64,000 bases of DNA, taken from Klebsiella aerogenes KCTC 2190. Its GTDB lineage: Bacteria; Pseudomonadota; Gammaproteobacteria; Enterobacterales; Enterobacteriaceae. Made by a program: the position numbers and the translations under genes. Position 1 is the first letter of the stretch; each line of letters opens with the position of its first letter. Under the pieces are notes generated by a model that was not told the origin of the DNA, did no database searches, and saw only the letters and a list, made by a program, of their open reading frames with translations. This document shows, piece after piece, positions 8,499 through 17,904 of this stretch. The stretch is taken from positions 372,001-436,000 of the forward strand of contig NC_015663.1 of NCBI RefSeq assembly GCF_000215745.1. The letters are read 5' to 3'.

Positions 8499-8581
8499 CA
8501 TCAATAATCAAAAAAATGAGATGTGAAAAGAAGCCGAAAATACGGCTATCATAAAGGTGATATTTTTGTGACGGAGTGTCC

Positions 8582-9001
8582 ATGGAGTTACGTAACGAGG
8601 CGTTCCACCTTCTACGCCAGCTTTTTCAACAGCATACCGCGCGCTGGCAGCATGAATTACCGGAACTGACCAAGCCGCAATACGCGGTGATGCGCTCGGT
8701 CGCCGAACATCCTGGTATCGAGCAGGTGACGCTTATCGAAGCGGCCGTCAGCACGAAAGCGACGCTGGCGGAAATGCTAAGCCGGATGGAGAAACGCGGG
8801 CTGGTACGCCGCGAACACGATCCGAGCGATAAACGTCGCCGCTTTGTCTATCTGACGAATGAAGGGCAGGCGCTGCTGGCAAATTCCATGCCGCAGGGCA
8901 ACCGGGTCGATGAAGAATTTTTGAGCCGCCTTAACGAAGAGGAGCGCGCGCAGTTTTCCCGGCTGGTGCTGAAAATGATGGAAAATAAAAACGCGGATTA
9001 A
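8582..9001 (+). CDS. hosA: MarR-family regulator HosA
   Basis: 139 residues from the ATG at 8582, with GGAG 5 bases upstream; the upstream GTG at 8576 would overlap that ribosome site. It has the winged-helix MarR core (about 30-100), including STKATLAEMLSRMEKRGLV for the recognition helix and DKRRRFVYLT for the wing. The sequence is very close to HosA of E. coli, the phenolic-acid-responsive repressor of the non-oxidative hydroxyarylic acid decarboxylase operon. It is divergent from kpdBCD, and HosA-like palindromes lie between. Its 3' end overlaps the convergent LysR gene by 4 bases. Confidence 0.93.
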   Translation: MELRNEAFHLLRQLFQQHTARWQHELPELTKPQYAVMRSVAEHPGIEQVTLIEAAVSTKATLAEMLSRMEKRGLVRREHDPSDKRRRFVYLTNEGQALLANSMPQGNRVDEEFLSRLNEEERAQFSRLVLKMMENKNAD

Positions 9002-9885
9002 GCGGTTCGTTCGCGCAGAAAATCGATAAATGCCCGGACCTTGGTTGGCACATGCTGCGCGTCCGGGTAGACGGCGTATACCCCCTGCGATGGAAAAATA
9101 TACTCTGGCACTACCCGCACCAGCTCCTGCCGCGCGATAGCTTCGGCCACCAGCCACTCCGGGAGTAGCGCCACTCCGCTTCCCGCCAGCGCGAAGCCCA
9201 TTAACGCTTGTGCGCTATCGGCTGAGATCCGCGGTGGTTGCGTAATTTCAAAAGCGATCGATTGCCCTTCGGCGGTCAGGAGCTGCCAGCGTAGCGGCGT
9301 CGCCAGGCGCTCGTTAACAATCCACGCCGCCTGCGCCAGGTCGGCAAGCGTGCGCAGCGGATGTTTATCCAGCCAAATCGGCGAGGCCACGGGCACGATG
9401 GCGAAACGCGAAATCCGGGCCGCATGATAGCGTGAATCGGCCAGGGTCCCGAGGCGTATCGCGACATCAAAACGTTCAGAGATCAAATCCGCGTGATAAG
9501 ACGATGAGACGTGACGCACCCGCAGCGCCGGATGTCGACAAGCAAATTCCGCCAGTGCCGGGATAATCACCTGGGCGCCATATTCCGGGGTGGTGGTGAT
9601 CCGCAGTTCACCGCTTAACCCGGCGTGGCTGGCGCGCACCTCATCCTGTAAATTCTCCGCGGCTTTCAACAGCCCGACGCCGCGCTGGTAAAACACCGCC
9701 CCGGCTTCGGTGAGCGTTAACCGGCGCGTCGAACGCAGCAGCAACGTCACCCCCAGTTCACTCTCTAGCTGGCGAACGTTAAAACTGACCACCGCTTTGG
9801 TCTGCCCAAGCGCCGCCGCCGCGGCAGTAAAGCTTCCGGCATCAACAACGGCGACAAACATGGTAACGCGCTGCAGGTTTAGCAT
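8998..9885 (-). CDS. LysR-family transcriptional regulator
   Basis: 295 residues from the ATG at 9885; an upstream TTG at 9906 lies inside a LysR-type box and is less likely. The N-terminal winged helix-turn-helix contains VDAGSFTAAAAALGQTKAVVS, a standard LTTR recognition region. The rest is the periplasmic-binding-protein-like effector domain, ending near a GVALLPEWL segment. It belongs to the large AaeR/DhcR-like group often annotated only as LysR family. It is divergent from a small NTF2-like gene (10008), which is its most likely target. I do not recognise a specific name. Confidence 0.85.
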   Translation of the reverse strand: MLNLQRVTMFVAVVDAGSFTAAAAALGQTKAVVSFNVRQLESELGVTLLLRSTRRLTLTEAGAVFYQRGVGLLKAAENLQDEVRASHAGLSGELRITTTPEYGAQVIIPALAEFACRHPALRVRHVSSSYHADLISERFDVAIRLGTLADSRYHAARISRFAIVPVASPIWLDKHPLRTLADLAQAAWIVNERLATPLRWQLLTAEGQSIAFEITQPPRISADSAQALMGFALAGSGVALLPEWLVAEAIARQELVRVVPEYIFPSQGVYAVYPDAQHVPTKVRAFIDFLRERTA

Positions 9886-9900
9886 TTGAATAGGGCTTAT

Positions 9901-9919
9901 TGTCAAAAATTTTTAGACA
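9901..9919. promoter_or_regulatory. Candidate LysR-type binding site
   Basis: TGTCAAAAATTTTTAGACA is a near-perfect dyad containing T-N11-A, the LTTR signature. It lies 16 bases upstream of the LysR gene start and 89 bases before the divergent gene. The pattern is seen directly; binding by this regulator is inferred. Confidence 0.5.
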
Positions 9920-10007
9920 GTATATCCCTGAAAAGCGCATTTATCCGCCCCTGAGACGCGGTTTACAGTAATCCCCTGCATTGCCTGCAGCTTAATCCGG
10001 AGAAAAC

Positions 10008-10385
10008 ATGAACCCATGGATCCAAGAAGTTATCGACGCCCACGTGATCATTGAACAATGGCTGGGCCGGAAAGAAGGTAGCGCACAAGCGCTGATGAGC
10101 CGTTTTGCACAAGAGTTTACAATGGTTCCTATCAGCGGCGCTAAGATGGATTACCCGACGGTAAGCGGCTTTTTCCATAGCGCTGGCGGCAGCCGCCCTG
10201 GATTAAGTATCGTGGTTGATAATGCGCAGGTGTTGAGCGAATGGCATGACGGCGGCGCGGTGCTCTACCGCGAAAGCCAGACCCTGCCGGAACAAGGCGA
10301 AGTCGTGCGCTGGTCCACGGCGATATTTCAACGCATTGAGGGAAAAATCCTCTGGCGTCACCTGCAGGAAACCCGTATCGGTTAA
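10008..10385 (+). CDS. Small NTF2/SnoaL-like protein (DUF4440-type)
   Basis: 125 residues, preceded by GGAGAA 6 bases before the ATG, so it is probably translated. There is no signal peptide. The pattern of an N-terminal helix (EVIDAHVIIEQWL), a central region and paired strands (GAVLYRESQT, VRWSTAIFQRI, KILWRHLQET) resembles DUF4440/SnoaL-like NTF2-fold proteins, which bind small ligands or act as isomerases and similar enzymes. I do not recognise a specific function. It stands alone between the divergent LysR gene and a strong terminator shared with rpoS, so it is likely the target of that regulator. Confidence 0.75.
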   Translation: MNPWIQEVIDAHVIIEQWLGRKEGSAQALMSRFAQEFTMVPISGAKMDYPTVSGFFHSAGGSRPGLSIVVDNAQVLSEWHDGGAVLYRESQTLPEQGEVVRWSTAIFQRIEGKILWRHLQETRIG

Positions 10386-10390
10386 TGCAA

Positions 10391-10425
10391 AGGAAAAGGC
10401 CCAATCGCTGGATTGGGCCTTTTTG
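10391..10425. terminator. Bidirectional terminator between the NTF2-like gene and rpoS
   Basis: GGCCCAATC-GCTG-GATTGGGCC is a perfect 9-bp stem, flanked by AAAA on the left and TTTTT on the right. It can therefore stop transcription from both convergent genes. Confidence 0.92.
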
Positions 10426-10437
10426 AGAGAAAACGAT

Positions 10438-11430
10438 TTATTCGCGGAATAGCGCTTCGATGTTTAGCCCCTGTCCCTGCAGGATCTCCCGCAGGCGGCG
10501 CAGGCCTTCCACCTGAATCTGACGCACGCGTTCGCGGGTCAGGCCGATTTCACGACCCACATCTTCAAGCGTTGCGGCTTCATATCCCAGCAGCCCGAAA
10601 CGACGAGCCAGTACTTCGCGCTGTTTGGCGTTCAGTTCGAACAGCCATTTGACGATGCTTTGTTTCATATCATCGTCCTGCGTGGTGTCTTCCGGGCCGT
10701 TGTCTTTTTCATCGGCCAGAATATCCAGCAGCGCTTTTTCTGAGTCACCGCCCAGCGGGGTATCCACTGAGGTAATGCGCTCGTTCAGACGCAGCATACG
10801 GCTAACGTCATCAACCGGTTTATCCAGCTGTTCGGCTATCTCTTCGGCGCTTGGCTCGTGGTCCAGCTTATGCGACAACTCGCGCGCGGTACGCAGATAA
10901 ACGTTCAGCTCTTTCACAATATGGATGGGTAAACGAATGGTACGGGTTTGGTTCATAATCGCCCGTTCAATCGTTTGACGGATCCACCAGGTGGCGTAGG
11001 TTGAAAAACGGAACCCACGCTCCGGGTCAAACTTCTCAACTGCGCGGATCAGGCCGAGGTTACCTTCTTCAATCAGATCCAGCAGCGCCAGACCACGATT
11101 GCTGTAACGACGAGCAATCTTCACCACCAGACGCAGGTTACTTTCAATCATGCGACGGCGTGAAGCAACATCTCCACGTAGTGCGCGACGGGCGAAATAG
11201 ACTTCTTCTTCGGCCGTCAGCAGCGGGGAATAACCAATCTCACCAAGATACAGCTGTGTCGCATCGAGAACGCGCTGGGTGGCGCCTTGCGACAGCAGCT
11301 CTTCCTCAGCCAGATCGCTATCACTGGGTTCCTCTTCTACTAAGGCTTTCTCGTCGAAAACCTCCATTCCGTTCTCATCAAATTCCGCGTCTTCATTTAA
11401 ATCATGAACTTTCAGCGTATTCTGACTCAT
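10438..11430 (-). CDS. rpoS: RNA polymerase sigma factor RpoS (sigma-38)
   Basis: 330 residues starting [20 protein letters not shown]. The frame extends 18 codons upstream, but ATG 11430 is preceded by GGAGCCACC and matches the known start. Regions 1.2, 2 (including [18 protein letters not shown] and [17 protein letters not shown]), 3 and 4 ([17 protein letters not shown] helix-turn-helix) are all intact. This is full length, not one of the truncated rpoS alleles common in laboratory strains. It directs stationary-phase and general stress transcription. The gene is downstream of nlpD, where the main rpoS promoter is expected, and its leader carries an sRNA-responsive segment. Confidence 0.99.
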   Translation of the reverse strand: MSQNTLKVHDLNEDAEFDENGMEVFDEKALVEEEPSDSDLAEEELLSQGATQRVLDATQLYLGEIGYSPLLTAEEEVYFARRALRGDVASRRRMIESNLRLVVKIARRYSNRGLALLDLIEEGNLGLIRAVEKFDPERGFRFSTYATWWIRQTIERAIMNQTRTIRLPIHIVKELNVYLRTARELSHKLDHEPSAEEIAEQLDKPVDDVSRMLRLNERITSVDTPLGGDSEKALLDILADEKDNGPEDTTQDDDMKQSIVKWLFELNAKQREVLARRFGLLGYEAATLEDVGREIGLTRERVRQIQVEGLRRLREILQGQGLNIEALFRE

Positions 11431-11640
11431 AAAGGTGGCTCCTACCCGTGATCCCTGAGCAAAGCACCTTCCGCGACCCATCACTAAACGACGCCGGAGT
11501 TATCCTCTTTATGCCTCCACTGAAGGAGGCATATCGCGACCGCCCTGGCGCCTTTCATGGTGTTACGCTTATCCGTACTTTGCCAAATTATCGCTGCGGT
11601 AAGTACTGCAGCGGGTTGACGGATTTCCCCTTGTAACGAA
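11431..11640 (-). promoter_or_regulatory. rpoS mRNA leader with sRNA-pairing segment
   Basis: Antisense to 11620-11640 the mRNA reads TCGTTACAAGGGGAAATCCG at the nlpD 3' end, which matches the segment paired by DsrA (and overlapping RprA/ArcZ sites) in E. coli. Between it and the AUG lie a hairpin with an 8-bp stem (11511-11532, ATGCCTCC/GGAGGCAT) and AAGGTG (11465-11470), complementary to CACCTT just before the AUG (11432-11437), which could mask the start. The nlpD-rpoS gap is 157 bases here, against about 62 in E. coli as I recall it. The roles are inferred from E. coli. Confidence 0.7.
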
Positions 11641-12730
11641 TTTCAAAATGTAATCTTGTTGAGCTGGTTCCGGTGCTACCCATGGTAGCGATTTTCTGCC
11701 CCGCTTTGACTTCCTGTTGCTCCCGAACCAGCATGGTATCGTTATGAGCGTAGGCACTCAGGTAATCATCGTTGTGTTTGATGATAATAAGATTACCGTA
11801 ACCGCGCAGTGCGTTACCGGCATAGACGACGCGCCCATCGGCGGTCGCGACAATAGCCTGTCCTTTACTGCCTGCAATGTCGATACCTTTATTGCCGCCT
11901 TCCGCGCCGCTAAAGTTCTCGATAACCTTGCCATCAGTCGGCCAGCGCCATGATGAGATCGGCGAACTGGTAGACGTACTGCTTGCAGTCGGTTGGGTTG
12001 TGCTAACGGTTGATGGCGCCGTAACCGGAGCGACCGCTGTCGTGGTCGTTGCTGGTTTATTATTCGGCAACATCTTAGTAGCACTCTGTTCACCTGAAGA
12101 TTCAGAATACGTAATAGTCGGTTGTGACGCAACCACTGCGGTGGATTTTTGTGCAGAAGTTGTGGTGGCCGTCGCACCGCCGCTTGCTTGCGCGCTAGCC
12201 TGAGATACCGGGTTTTCGCCGGTGATCGGCTGGCCTGCGGAGTTGCCGACCTGCAGCACCTGGCCCACGTTCAGCGCGTACGGCGCCGGGACGTTGTTGC
12301 GTTCCGCAAGGTCGCGGAAATCGTTGCCGGTGACCCATGCGATATAGAACAGGGTATCGCCGCGCTTAACGGTATAGGTGCTGCCGCCGGTGTAGCTGCC
12401 TTTCGGAATATCGCCATATTTACGGTTGTAAACGATCTTACCGTTCACCGTCTGCACCGGTTGCTGAGCCATCGGCTGAACCTGGGTCGGCTGAGTCTGA
12501 ATTGGCTGGGTCTGCATCGGCTGAATCGGCTGAGCCGGCGGAACTTGCTGCGCGCCGGAGGATGGCGGTGTAATCAGCATCCCGGAATTGGTGCTGGAGG
12601 ACGCAGCGCCGCTTGCCGAATTCACCGGCGCAGGCGGATTATTGGTATTTGTACACCCGGCCAGCCAGAGTGAAACCAGTGACAACGCCGCAATACGGCT
12701 TACGGTAAATTTTGGGCTTCCCGCGCTCAT
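11588..12730 (-). CDS. nlpD: Amidase activator lipoprotein NlpD
   Basis: 380 residues. The lipoprotein signal has lipobox LAGC with Cys26. It is followed by a low-complexity linker rich in Q, P and T with QPIQ/QPTQ/QPMQ-like repeats (about 65-100), a LysM peptidoglycan-binding domain ([14 protein letters not shown] to GQVLQV) and a C-terminal LytM/M23 domain. The first metal ligand His of active M23 enzymes is replaced (NKGIDI), so the domain is non-catalytic. NlpD activates the amidase AmiC at the septum from the outer-membrane inner leaflet. The gene sits between pcm and rpoS and in E. coli contains the main rpoS promoter. Confidence 0.97.
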   Translation of the reverse strand: MSAGSPKFTVSRIAALSLVSLWLAGCTNTNNPPAPVNSASGAASSSTNSGMLITPPSSGAQQVPPAQPIQPMQTQPIQTQPTQVQPMAQQPVQTVNGKIVYNRKYGDIPKGSYTGGSTYTVKRGDTLFYIAWVTGNDFRDLAERNNVPAPYALNVGQVLQVGNSAGQPITGENPVSQASAQASGGATATTTSAQKSTAVVASQPTITYSESSGEQSATKMLPNNKPATTTTAVAPVTAPSTVSTTQPTASSTSTSSPISSWRWPTDGKVIENFSGAEGGNKGIDIAGSKGQAIVATADGRVVYAGNALRGYGNLIIIKHNDDYLSAYAHNDTMLVREQQEVKAGQKIATMGSTGTSSTRLHFEIRYKGKSVNPLQYLPQR

Positions 12731-12854
12731 TTATCCCCCAGGAATATGTTAACTGCCAATATCTTGCTTACCGGGCAGCGCCCGGCCAGGACACTGAAAA
12801 ATGTGTCCACCCTACGCCTAAACTTAGGCAAAAAAAACCTGGAATAATCCGGGT

Positions 12855-13481
12855 TCAGGCCAGTTCCCCTCTGACGAGCGGAACAAAGCGAACGGCTTCG
12901 ACGGTATCGATGAAAAATTCGCCGCCGCGGCGACGGATCCGCTTCAGGTACTGATGTTCTTCACCGACAGGCAAAACCAGCACGCCGCCTTCATCAAGCT
13001 GCGCCATCAGCGCGGCCGGAATTTCCGGCGGCGCGGCGGTGACGATAATCGCGTCAAAAGGCGCGCGAGCCTGCCAACCCTGCCATCCATCGCCATGACG
13101 GGTTGAAACATTATGTAAATCAAGTTGTTTAAGACGCCGGCGCGCCTGCCACTGCAGGCTCTTAATCCGCTCAACCGAGCAGACGTGGTGCACAAGGTGC
13201 GCCAGGATCGCCGTCTGATAGCCGGAGCCGGTGCCAATTTCCAGCACCCTTGAGTCCGGCGTCAGTTCCAGAAGCTCCGTCATCCGCGCCACCATATAAG
13301 GCTGCGAGATGGTTTGCCCCTGGCCAATCGGCAGCGCGGTGTTTTCCCACGCCTTATGTTCAAAGGCTTCATCAACGAATTTTTCGCGCGGAACCTGCGC
13401 GATTGCCTCGAGGACCCGCTCATCGACGATGCCCTGAGTGCGTAGCTGATTCAACAAACTTTCAACACGTTTACTTACCAT
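12855..13481 (-). CDS. pcm: Protein-L-isoaspartate O-methyltransferase
   Basis: 208 residues, the same length as the E. coli enzyme. The SAM-binding motif [14 protein letters not shown] is present, preceded by the substrate-site segment [16 protein letters not shown]. It methylates isoaspartyl residues in damaged proteins to start their repair. Its start overlaps the surE 3' end by 7 bases, so the two are cotranscribed and probably translationally coupled. Cytoplasmic; usually linked to stationary-phase survival together with surE and rpoS. Confidence 0.98.
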   Translation of the reverse strand: MVSKRVESLLNQLRTQGIVDERVLEAIAQVPREKFVDEAFEHKAWENTALPIGQGQTISQPYMVARMTELLELTPDSRVLEIGTGSGYQTAILAHLVHHVCSVERIKSLQWQARRRLKQLDLHNVSTRHGDGWQGWQARAPFDAIIVTAAPPEIPAALMAQLDEGGVLVLPVGEEHQYLKRIRRRGGEFFIDTVEAVRFVPLVRGELA

Positions 13482-14236
13482 TGCGTATCAACCCCGACGC
13501 GTTCTAACCAATCGGTTACCACCTCATGTGCCTGATGAGCGGTTAAATCGACATGCAATGGCGTTACGGAAACATAGCCTTCATCCACCGCCGCAAAATC
13601 GGTCCCCGGCCCGGCATCGCGCTTATCACCCGGCGGGCCGATCCAGTACAGCGTATTGCCGCGCGGATCTTTTTGCGGGATGACCTGGTCGGCCGGGTGC
13701 CGGTTGCCGCAGCGGGTGACGCGAATGCCTTTGATTTGCTCGAGGGGAAGATCCGGCACGTTGATGTTGAGGATCCGCCCGGTACGCAGCGGCTCGCGGC
13801 TTAACGCGCGCAGAATGGTGCACGTCACTGCCGCCGCGGTATCGTAATGTTGATAGCCGTCCAGCGAAACGGCAAGGGCGGGAAAACCAAGATGGCGGCC
13901 TTCCATCGCGGCCGCGACGGTACCGGAATAGATAACATCATCGCCAAGATTGGGGCCCGCGTTGATTCCAGAGACCACAATATCCGGGCGCGGGCGCATC
14001 AGCGCGTTAACGCCGAGATAAACGCAGTCGGTCGGCGTGCCCATCTGGACGGCGATATCGCCATTTTCAAAGGTGAACGTGCGTAGAGAAGATTCCAGCG
14101 TGAGCGAATTTGAGGCGCCGCTGCGATTACGATCGGGTGCAACAACCTGGACCTCGGCAAATTCGCGTAAGGCCTTCGCCAGGGTTTGGATCCCCGGCGC
14201 GTGGATACCGTCATCGTTACTCAGCAATATTCGCAT
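13475..14236 (-). CDS. surE: 5'/3'-nucleotidase SurE
   Basis: 253 residues from ATG 14236; a GTG two codons upstream is also in frame, but [10 protein letters not shown] is the family start. The metal-binding SNDDG (Asp8, Asp9), the SGASNSLT loop and [10 protein letters not shown] are all present. SurE dephosphorylates nucleoside monophosphates and short polyphosphates. It overlaps truD upstream and pcm downstream, making a tight truD-surE-pcm-nlpD run. Confidence 0.98.
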   Translation of the reverse strand: MRILLSNDDGIHAPGIQTLAKALREFAEVQVVAPDRNRSGASNSLTLESSLRTFTFENGDIAVQMGTPTDCVYLGVNALMRPRPDIVVSGINAGPNLGDDVIYSGTVAAAMEGRHLGFPALAVSLDGYQHYDTAAAVTCTILRALSREPLRTGRILNINVPDLPLEQIKGIRVTRCGNRHPADQVIPQKDPRGNTLYWIGPPGDKRDAGPGTDFAAVDEGYVSVTPLHVDLTAHQAHEVVTDWLERVGVDTQW

Positions 14237-15266
14237 AGTCACCCGTTGTATTGATAAGTTCCCTTACCACGCTGGTGGCAAAACTTCCCGCTGGCAGCCA
14301 GAAGCGCAGTTCAACAGTGACATCATCCCACCAGTTCCAGCACAATTGCTGCGGATACAGCAGCATCGCCCGGCGCGCGGCTTCAACTTTTTCGCGCGCC
14401 AGCAGCGCCTGTAGCGACGTTTCTTCGGCTATCGCGGCTTGCTCGGCGGCCAGCGCGTCGCGTTGGCTGCCCCAGTCGCCGCTGCCCGGCAGCGCAGCGG
14501 TAATCATCAGTTCGCGGTTATCGACCCGCGCCTGCAATTCCGCCAACTCTTCGGTGGTTGCCACAAACCAGCTTCCGCGCCCCGCTAATTGTAGCGCATC
14601 GCCATCAACAACCTGATTAAATTCCGTTTTTTTTAATCTAATTGCAACTTGCTGATTAAACAACGCGCTGCGAGCCGCCGACAACCAAAAACTGCGTTTA
14701 TTGCGATCGCGCACCGGTTCGCCGTTCTCGGCCCAGCGCAAAGCGCCCTGCAGGTTACTGCCGCCGATACCAAAGCGTTGCGCGCCAAAATAGTTCGGCA
14801 CGCCGCCGTCGGCAATCGCCTGCAAGCGCTTTTCTACATCGTCGCGATCGCTGATTTCCCGCAGGATCAGCGTGAACTGGTTGCCCTTCAGCGCGCCTAA
14901 ACGCAGCTTACGCTTATGGCGTGCATACTCCAGCACCTGGCAGCCTTCGAGCTGAAACTTACTCAGATCCGGCATCTCTTTGCCCGGCACGCGGGCGCAC
15001 AGCCACTGTTCGGTGACCGCATGCTTATCCTTTTGCCCGGCAAAGCTCACTTCGCGCGCATGGATTTTAAGGAATTTCGCCAGCGCATCGGCAACAAAAC
15101 GGGTGTTGCAGCCATTTTTCAGAATCCGCACCAGCACATGTTCGCCTTCGCCATCAGGGGCGAAACCGAGGTCTTCGACCACCAGAAAGTCTTCCGGATT
15201 GGCCTTCAGCCGCCCCTGGCCCAGCGGCTTGCCGTGCAGGTATGTTAAGTCATCAAAGGCGATCAT
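14217..15266 (-). CDS. truD: tRNA pseudouridine(13) synthase TruD
   Basis: 349 residues. The catalytic aspartate is Asp80 in [14 protein letters not shown], and NYFGAQRFG and the TRUD insertion domain follow. It isomerises uridine 13 in tRNA-Glu. The start overlaps the ispF stop by 4 bases, and its end overlaps surE by 20 bases. Length and motifs match the E. coli protein. Confidence 0.98.
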   Translation of the reverse strand: MIAFDDLTYLHGKPLGQGRLKANPEDFLVVEDLGFAPDGEGEHVLVRILKNGCNTRFVADALAKFLKIHAREVSFAGQKDKHAVTEQWLCARVPGKEMPDLSKFQLEGCQVLEYARHKRKLRLGALKGNQFTLILREISDRDDVEKRLQAIADGGVPNYFGAQRFGIGGSNLQGALRWAENGEPVRDRNKRSFWLSAARSALFNQQVAIRLKKTEFNQVVDGDALQLAGRGSWFVATTEELAELQARVDNRELMITAALPGSGDWGSQRDALAAEQAAIAEETSLQALLAREKVEAARRAMLLYPQQLCWNWWDDVTVELRFWLPAGSFATSVVRELINTTGDYANIAE

Positions 15267-15742
15267 TGCGCAGCCTTACGCAGCAGCGCCACCGCTTCAC
15301 AGGCGATGCCTTCGCCACGGCCGGTGAAGCCAAGCTTCTCGGTGGTGGTCGCTTTCACATTGACGTCGTCCATATGGCAGCCGAGATCTTCGGCGATAAA
15401 CACGCGCATCTGCGGGATATGCGGCAGCATTTTTGGCGCCTGGGCGATGATGGTGACGTCAACGTTGCCAAGGGTATATCCCTTCGCCTGAATCCGCCGC
15501 CACGCTTCACGCAGCAGCTCCCGGCTATCCGCGCCTTTAAAGGCCGGATCGGTATCCGGGAACAGTTTACCGATGTCGCCGAGCGCCGCGGCGCCCAGCA
15601 GCGCGTCGGTCAGCGCATGTAGCGCGACGTCGCCATCGGAATGGGCGAGCAGCCCTTTCTCATAAGGAATACGTACCCCGCCAATAATAATTGGCCCTTC
15701 ACCGCCAAAAGCGTGTACGTCAAAACCGTGTCCAATTCGCAT
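15263..15742 (-). CDS. ispF: 2-C-methyl-D-erythritol 2,4-cyclodiphosphate synthase
   Basis: 159 residues. Zinc ligands Asp8 and His10 lie in [12 protein letters not shown], and a third His is in [21 protein letters not shown]. It forms the cyclic diphosphate intermediate of the methylerythritol phosphate isoprenoid pathway. Its ATG overlaps the ispD stop by one base, and the two enzymes catalyse nearby steps of the same pathway. Confidence 0.98.
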   Translation of the reverse strand: MRIGHGFDVHAFGGEGPIIIGGVRIPYEKGLLAHSDGDVALHALTDALLGAAALGDIGKLFPDTDPAFKGADSRELLREAWRRIQAKGYTLGNVDVTIIAQAPKMLPHIPQMRVFIAEDLGCHMDDVNVKATTTEKLGFTGRGEGIACEAVALLRKAAQ

Positions 15743-16452
15743 TAAGCCTTCTCCTGGTGTCGGGAACGGGTAAGGTAAAATTCGGCCAGCGCCAGATCTT
15801 CCGGGCGCGTTACTTTAATATTATCAGCTCGTCCGGCGACCAATTCGGGATGGAAGCCGCAGTACTCCAGCGCCGACGCTTCATCGGTGATGGTCGCGCC
15901 TTCATCCAGCGCGCGCGTCAGGCAGTCAAATAGCAGTTCACGCGGGAAAAATTGCGGCGTCAGCGCATGCCATAAATCATTGCGTTCAACGGTATGGGCG
16001 ATCGCGGTTTTGCCCGGTTCGGCACGCTTCATGGTATCGCGCACCGGCGCCGCCAGTATGCCGCCGACGCGGCTGGTTGCGCTCAGCGCCAGCAGCCGCG
16101 AGAGATCGTCCTGATGCAGGCACGGTCGCGCGGCATCATGAACCAGCACCCATTGCGCATCCGCTAACGCTTTTAGCCCCGCGAGTACCGAATCGGCGCG
16201 CTCGGCGCCGCCGTCAACGACGGTGACCTGCGGATGATGGGCTAAGGGAAGTTGACTAAAGCGGACGTCGCCGGGGCTGACGGCGATCACCACCCGCTGA
16301 ACGCGTTCGTTCGCCAGCAGCGCGGCGACCGAATGTTCGAGAATCGTTTTGTTACCGATTGAGAGATATTGTTTCGGGCACTCCGTTTGCATACGGCGGC
16401 CAAAACCGGCTGCCGGCACCACGGCGCAAACGCCCGGAAAAGTGGCTGCCAT
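15742..16452 (-). CDS. ispD: 2-C-methyl-D-erythritol 4-phosphate cytidylyltransferase
   Basis: 236 residues from ATG 16452, the family length; an upstream extension in the same frame overlaps ftsB and lacks conservation. CTP-binding [10 protein letters not shown], and KQYLSI and [10 protein letters not shown] further on, are diagnostic. It couples methylerythritol phosphate to CMP in isoprenoid synthesis. It follows ftsB by 19 bases and is fused translationally to ispF. Confidence 0.98.
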   Translation of the reverse strand: MAATFPGVCAVVPAAGFGRRMQTECPKQYLSIGNKTILEHSVAALLANERVQRVVIAVSPGDVRFSQLPLAHHPQVTVVDGGAERADSVLAGLKALADAQWVLVHDAARPCLHQDDLSRLLALSATSRVGGILAAPVRDTMKRAEPGKTAIAHTVERNDLWHALTPQFFPRELLFDCLTRALDEGATITDEASALEYCGFHPELVAGRADNIKVTRPEDLALAEFYLTRSRHQEKA

Positions 16453-16471
16453 ATTGTCATCCTGGGCTTGT

Positions 16472-16783
16472 TTATCGATTATTCTGCGCAGAACCCTGAT
16501 TGCGTTTTGAGGCATCCGGCACCAGACGATAGAATGTTTCGCCCGGGCGGGTCATGCTGAGTTCATTGCGTGCGCGTTCTTCGATCGCTTCCTGACCGCC
16601 GTTGAGATCGTCAATTTCGGCGAAAAGCTGATCGTTGCGCGCTTTTAATTTGGCGTTAGTGGCCTGCTGAGCGGAGACATCGTCATTAACCCGGCTATAG
16701 TCGTGCAAACCATTTTTGCCAAACCACAGCGAGTACTGTAGCCAGACCAGCAAAGCTAATAATAGCAGCGTTAATTTACCCAT
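16472..16783 (-). CDS. ftsB: Cell division protein FtsB
   Basis: 103 residues. A single transmembrane helix (about 4-21) is followed by a coiled coil (about 30-65) with the ending [21 protein letters not shown] typical of DivIC/FtsB. It bridges FtsL and FtsQ at the septum and helps activate septal peptidoglycan synthesis. It is first in the ftsB-ispDF-truD-surE-pcm run. The tail is somewhat variable, as in other enterics. Confidence 0.97.
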   Translation of the reverse strand: MGKLTLLLLALLVWLQYSLWFGKNGLHDYSRVNDDVSAQQATNAKLKARNDQLFAEIDDLNGGQEAIEERARNELSMTRPGETFYRLVPDASKRNQGSAQNNR

Positions 16784-16921
16784 CCTGCCCCCTGAAAAAC
16801 GGCATCATCATCCCATAACTCGCCGGAGTACTCTACCCTGGCGCGCGGACGATGCCGCGTAACGCGGGGACTGTACCACATTTTTGCGATGGATACCCAG
16901 GCTTGATTCATCCCAAAAAGG

Positions 16922-17248
16922 CTATCCCAACAGCCAGAGGAACAGCAGACCAAACATCAGCCCGACGGTTAAAATCGTCGCGCAAACGCTGTAAATCAGC
17001 TTGCCGTCCAGTAATGAATGTAGCGCAATACCGACCACCACGGCGACCGGCATAATGGCAAGGAAGAAAGGCCAGGTGTAGAGGAAGAAAAAGAGCGTAT
17101 TACCGCCATACAAGAGGAAGGGAATACCCAGCGCCAGCAGCCACGAAATAAAGCCCACGGCGGCACCCGACAAAGACCAGGTGGTCTCGTCGCTGGCCGC
17201 CGGAGGCGGTTCTGAACGAATAATACTGAGGTTCTGGGTATTGCGCAT
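16922..17248 (-). CDS. ygbE: Inner membrane protein YgbE (DUF3561)
   Basis: 108 residues from the ATG at 17248 (MRNTQNL), matching the E. coli start; an in-frame codon 30 bases upstream is less likely. It has three hydrophobic segments (about 28-48, 52-75, 85-107) with conserved VGFISWL, NTLFFFLYTWPFF and GIALHSLLDGKL. Function is unknown. Gene position between cysC and ftsB is conserved in enterics. Confidence 0.93.
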   Translation of the reverse strand: MRNTQNLSIIRSEPPPAASDETTWSLSGAAVGFISWLLALGIPFLLYGGNTLFFFLYTWPFFLAIMPVAVVVGIALHSLLDGKLIYSVCATILTVGLMFGLLFLWLLG

Positions 17249-17298
17249 ATCGAATCCTGTTGACCGGCCGACCGGCACCCCTCGATGCCGTTGCCTTT

Positions 17299-17904
17299 TC
17301 AGGATCTGATAATATCGCTCTGTCGAAGCAGGTCTAATAGTTGGTGCACCAAATTTGTTACCAATTGTTCACCATCCAGATGAATTTCAGCATTCTCCGG
17401 GGATTCATAGACCGAATCAATACCGGTAAAATTGCGCAACTCCCCTGCCCGCGCCTTCTTGTACAATCCTTTTGGATCCCGCGTCTCACAGATGGCTAAC
17501 GGGGTATCGACAAAGACCTCGATAAAGCGTCCCTCTCCCAAACGCTCACGCACCATCTGCCGTTCTGCACGATGCGGAGATATAAATGCCGTCAATACAA
17601 CCAGCCCGGCATCGACCATCAGCTTAGCCACTTCACCGACGCGGCGAATGTTCTCTTTGCGATCGTCGTCACTGAATCCCAGATCGCTGCACAGCCCGTG
17701 ACGCACATTATCGCCGTCAAGCAAATAGGTGCTTACGCCAAGCTCGTGCAGCGCCTCTTCCAGCGCCCCGGCGACGGTGGATTTACCCGACCCCGAGAGG
17801 CCGGTAAACCACAGCACCACGCCGCGATGGCCATGGTGCTGCTCGCGCTGCTCTCGGGTCACCGGATGCGCATGCCAGACGACGTTTTCGTCATGCCGGG
17901 CCAT
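17299..17904 (-). CDS. cysC: Adenylylsulfate kinase
   Basis: 201 residues. P-loop GLSGSGKS is at 35-42 and the conserved [14 protein letters not shown] lid segment follows. It phosphorylates APS to PAPS, the substrate of CysH. The start overlaps the cysN stop (TAATG), so it is the last gene of the cysG-D-N-C run. Cytoplasmic. Regulation by CysB with O-acetylserine/N-acetylserine is expected from family knowledge, but no CysB site can be defined confidently by eye. Confidence 0.98.
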   Translation of the reverse strand: MARHDENVVWHAHPVTREQREQHHGHRGVVLWFTGLSGSGKSTVAGALEEALHELGVSTYLLDGDNVRHGLCSDLGFSDDDRKENIRRVGEVAKLMVDAGLVVLTAFISPHRAERQMVRERLGEGRFIEVFVDTPLAICETRDPKGLYKKARAGELRNFTGIDSVYESPENAEIHLDGEQLVTNLVHQLLDLLRQSDIIRS

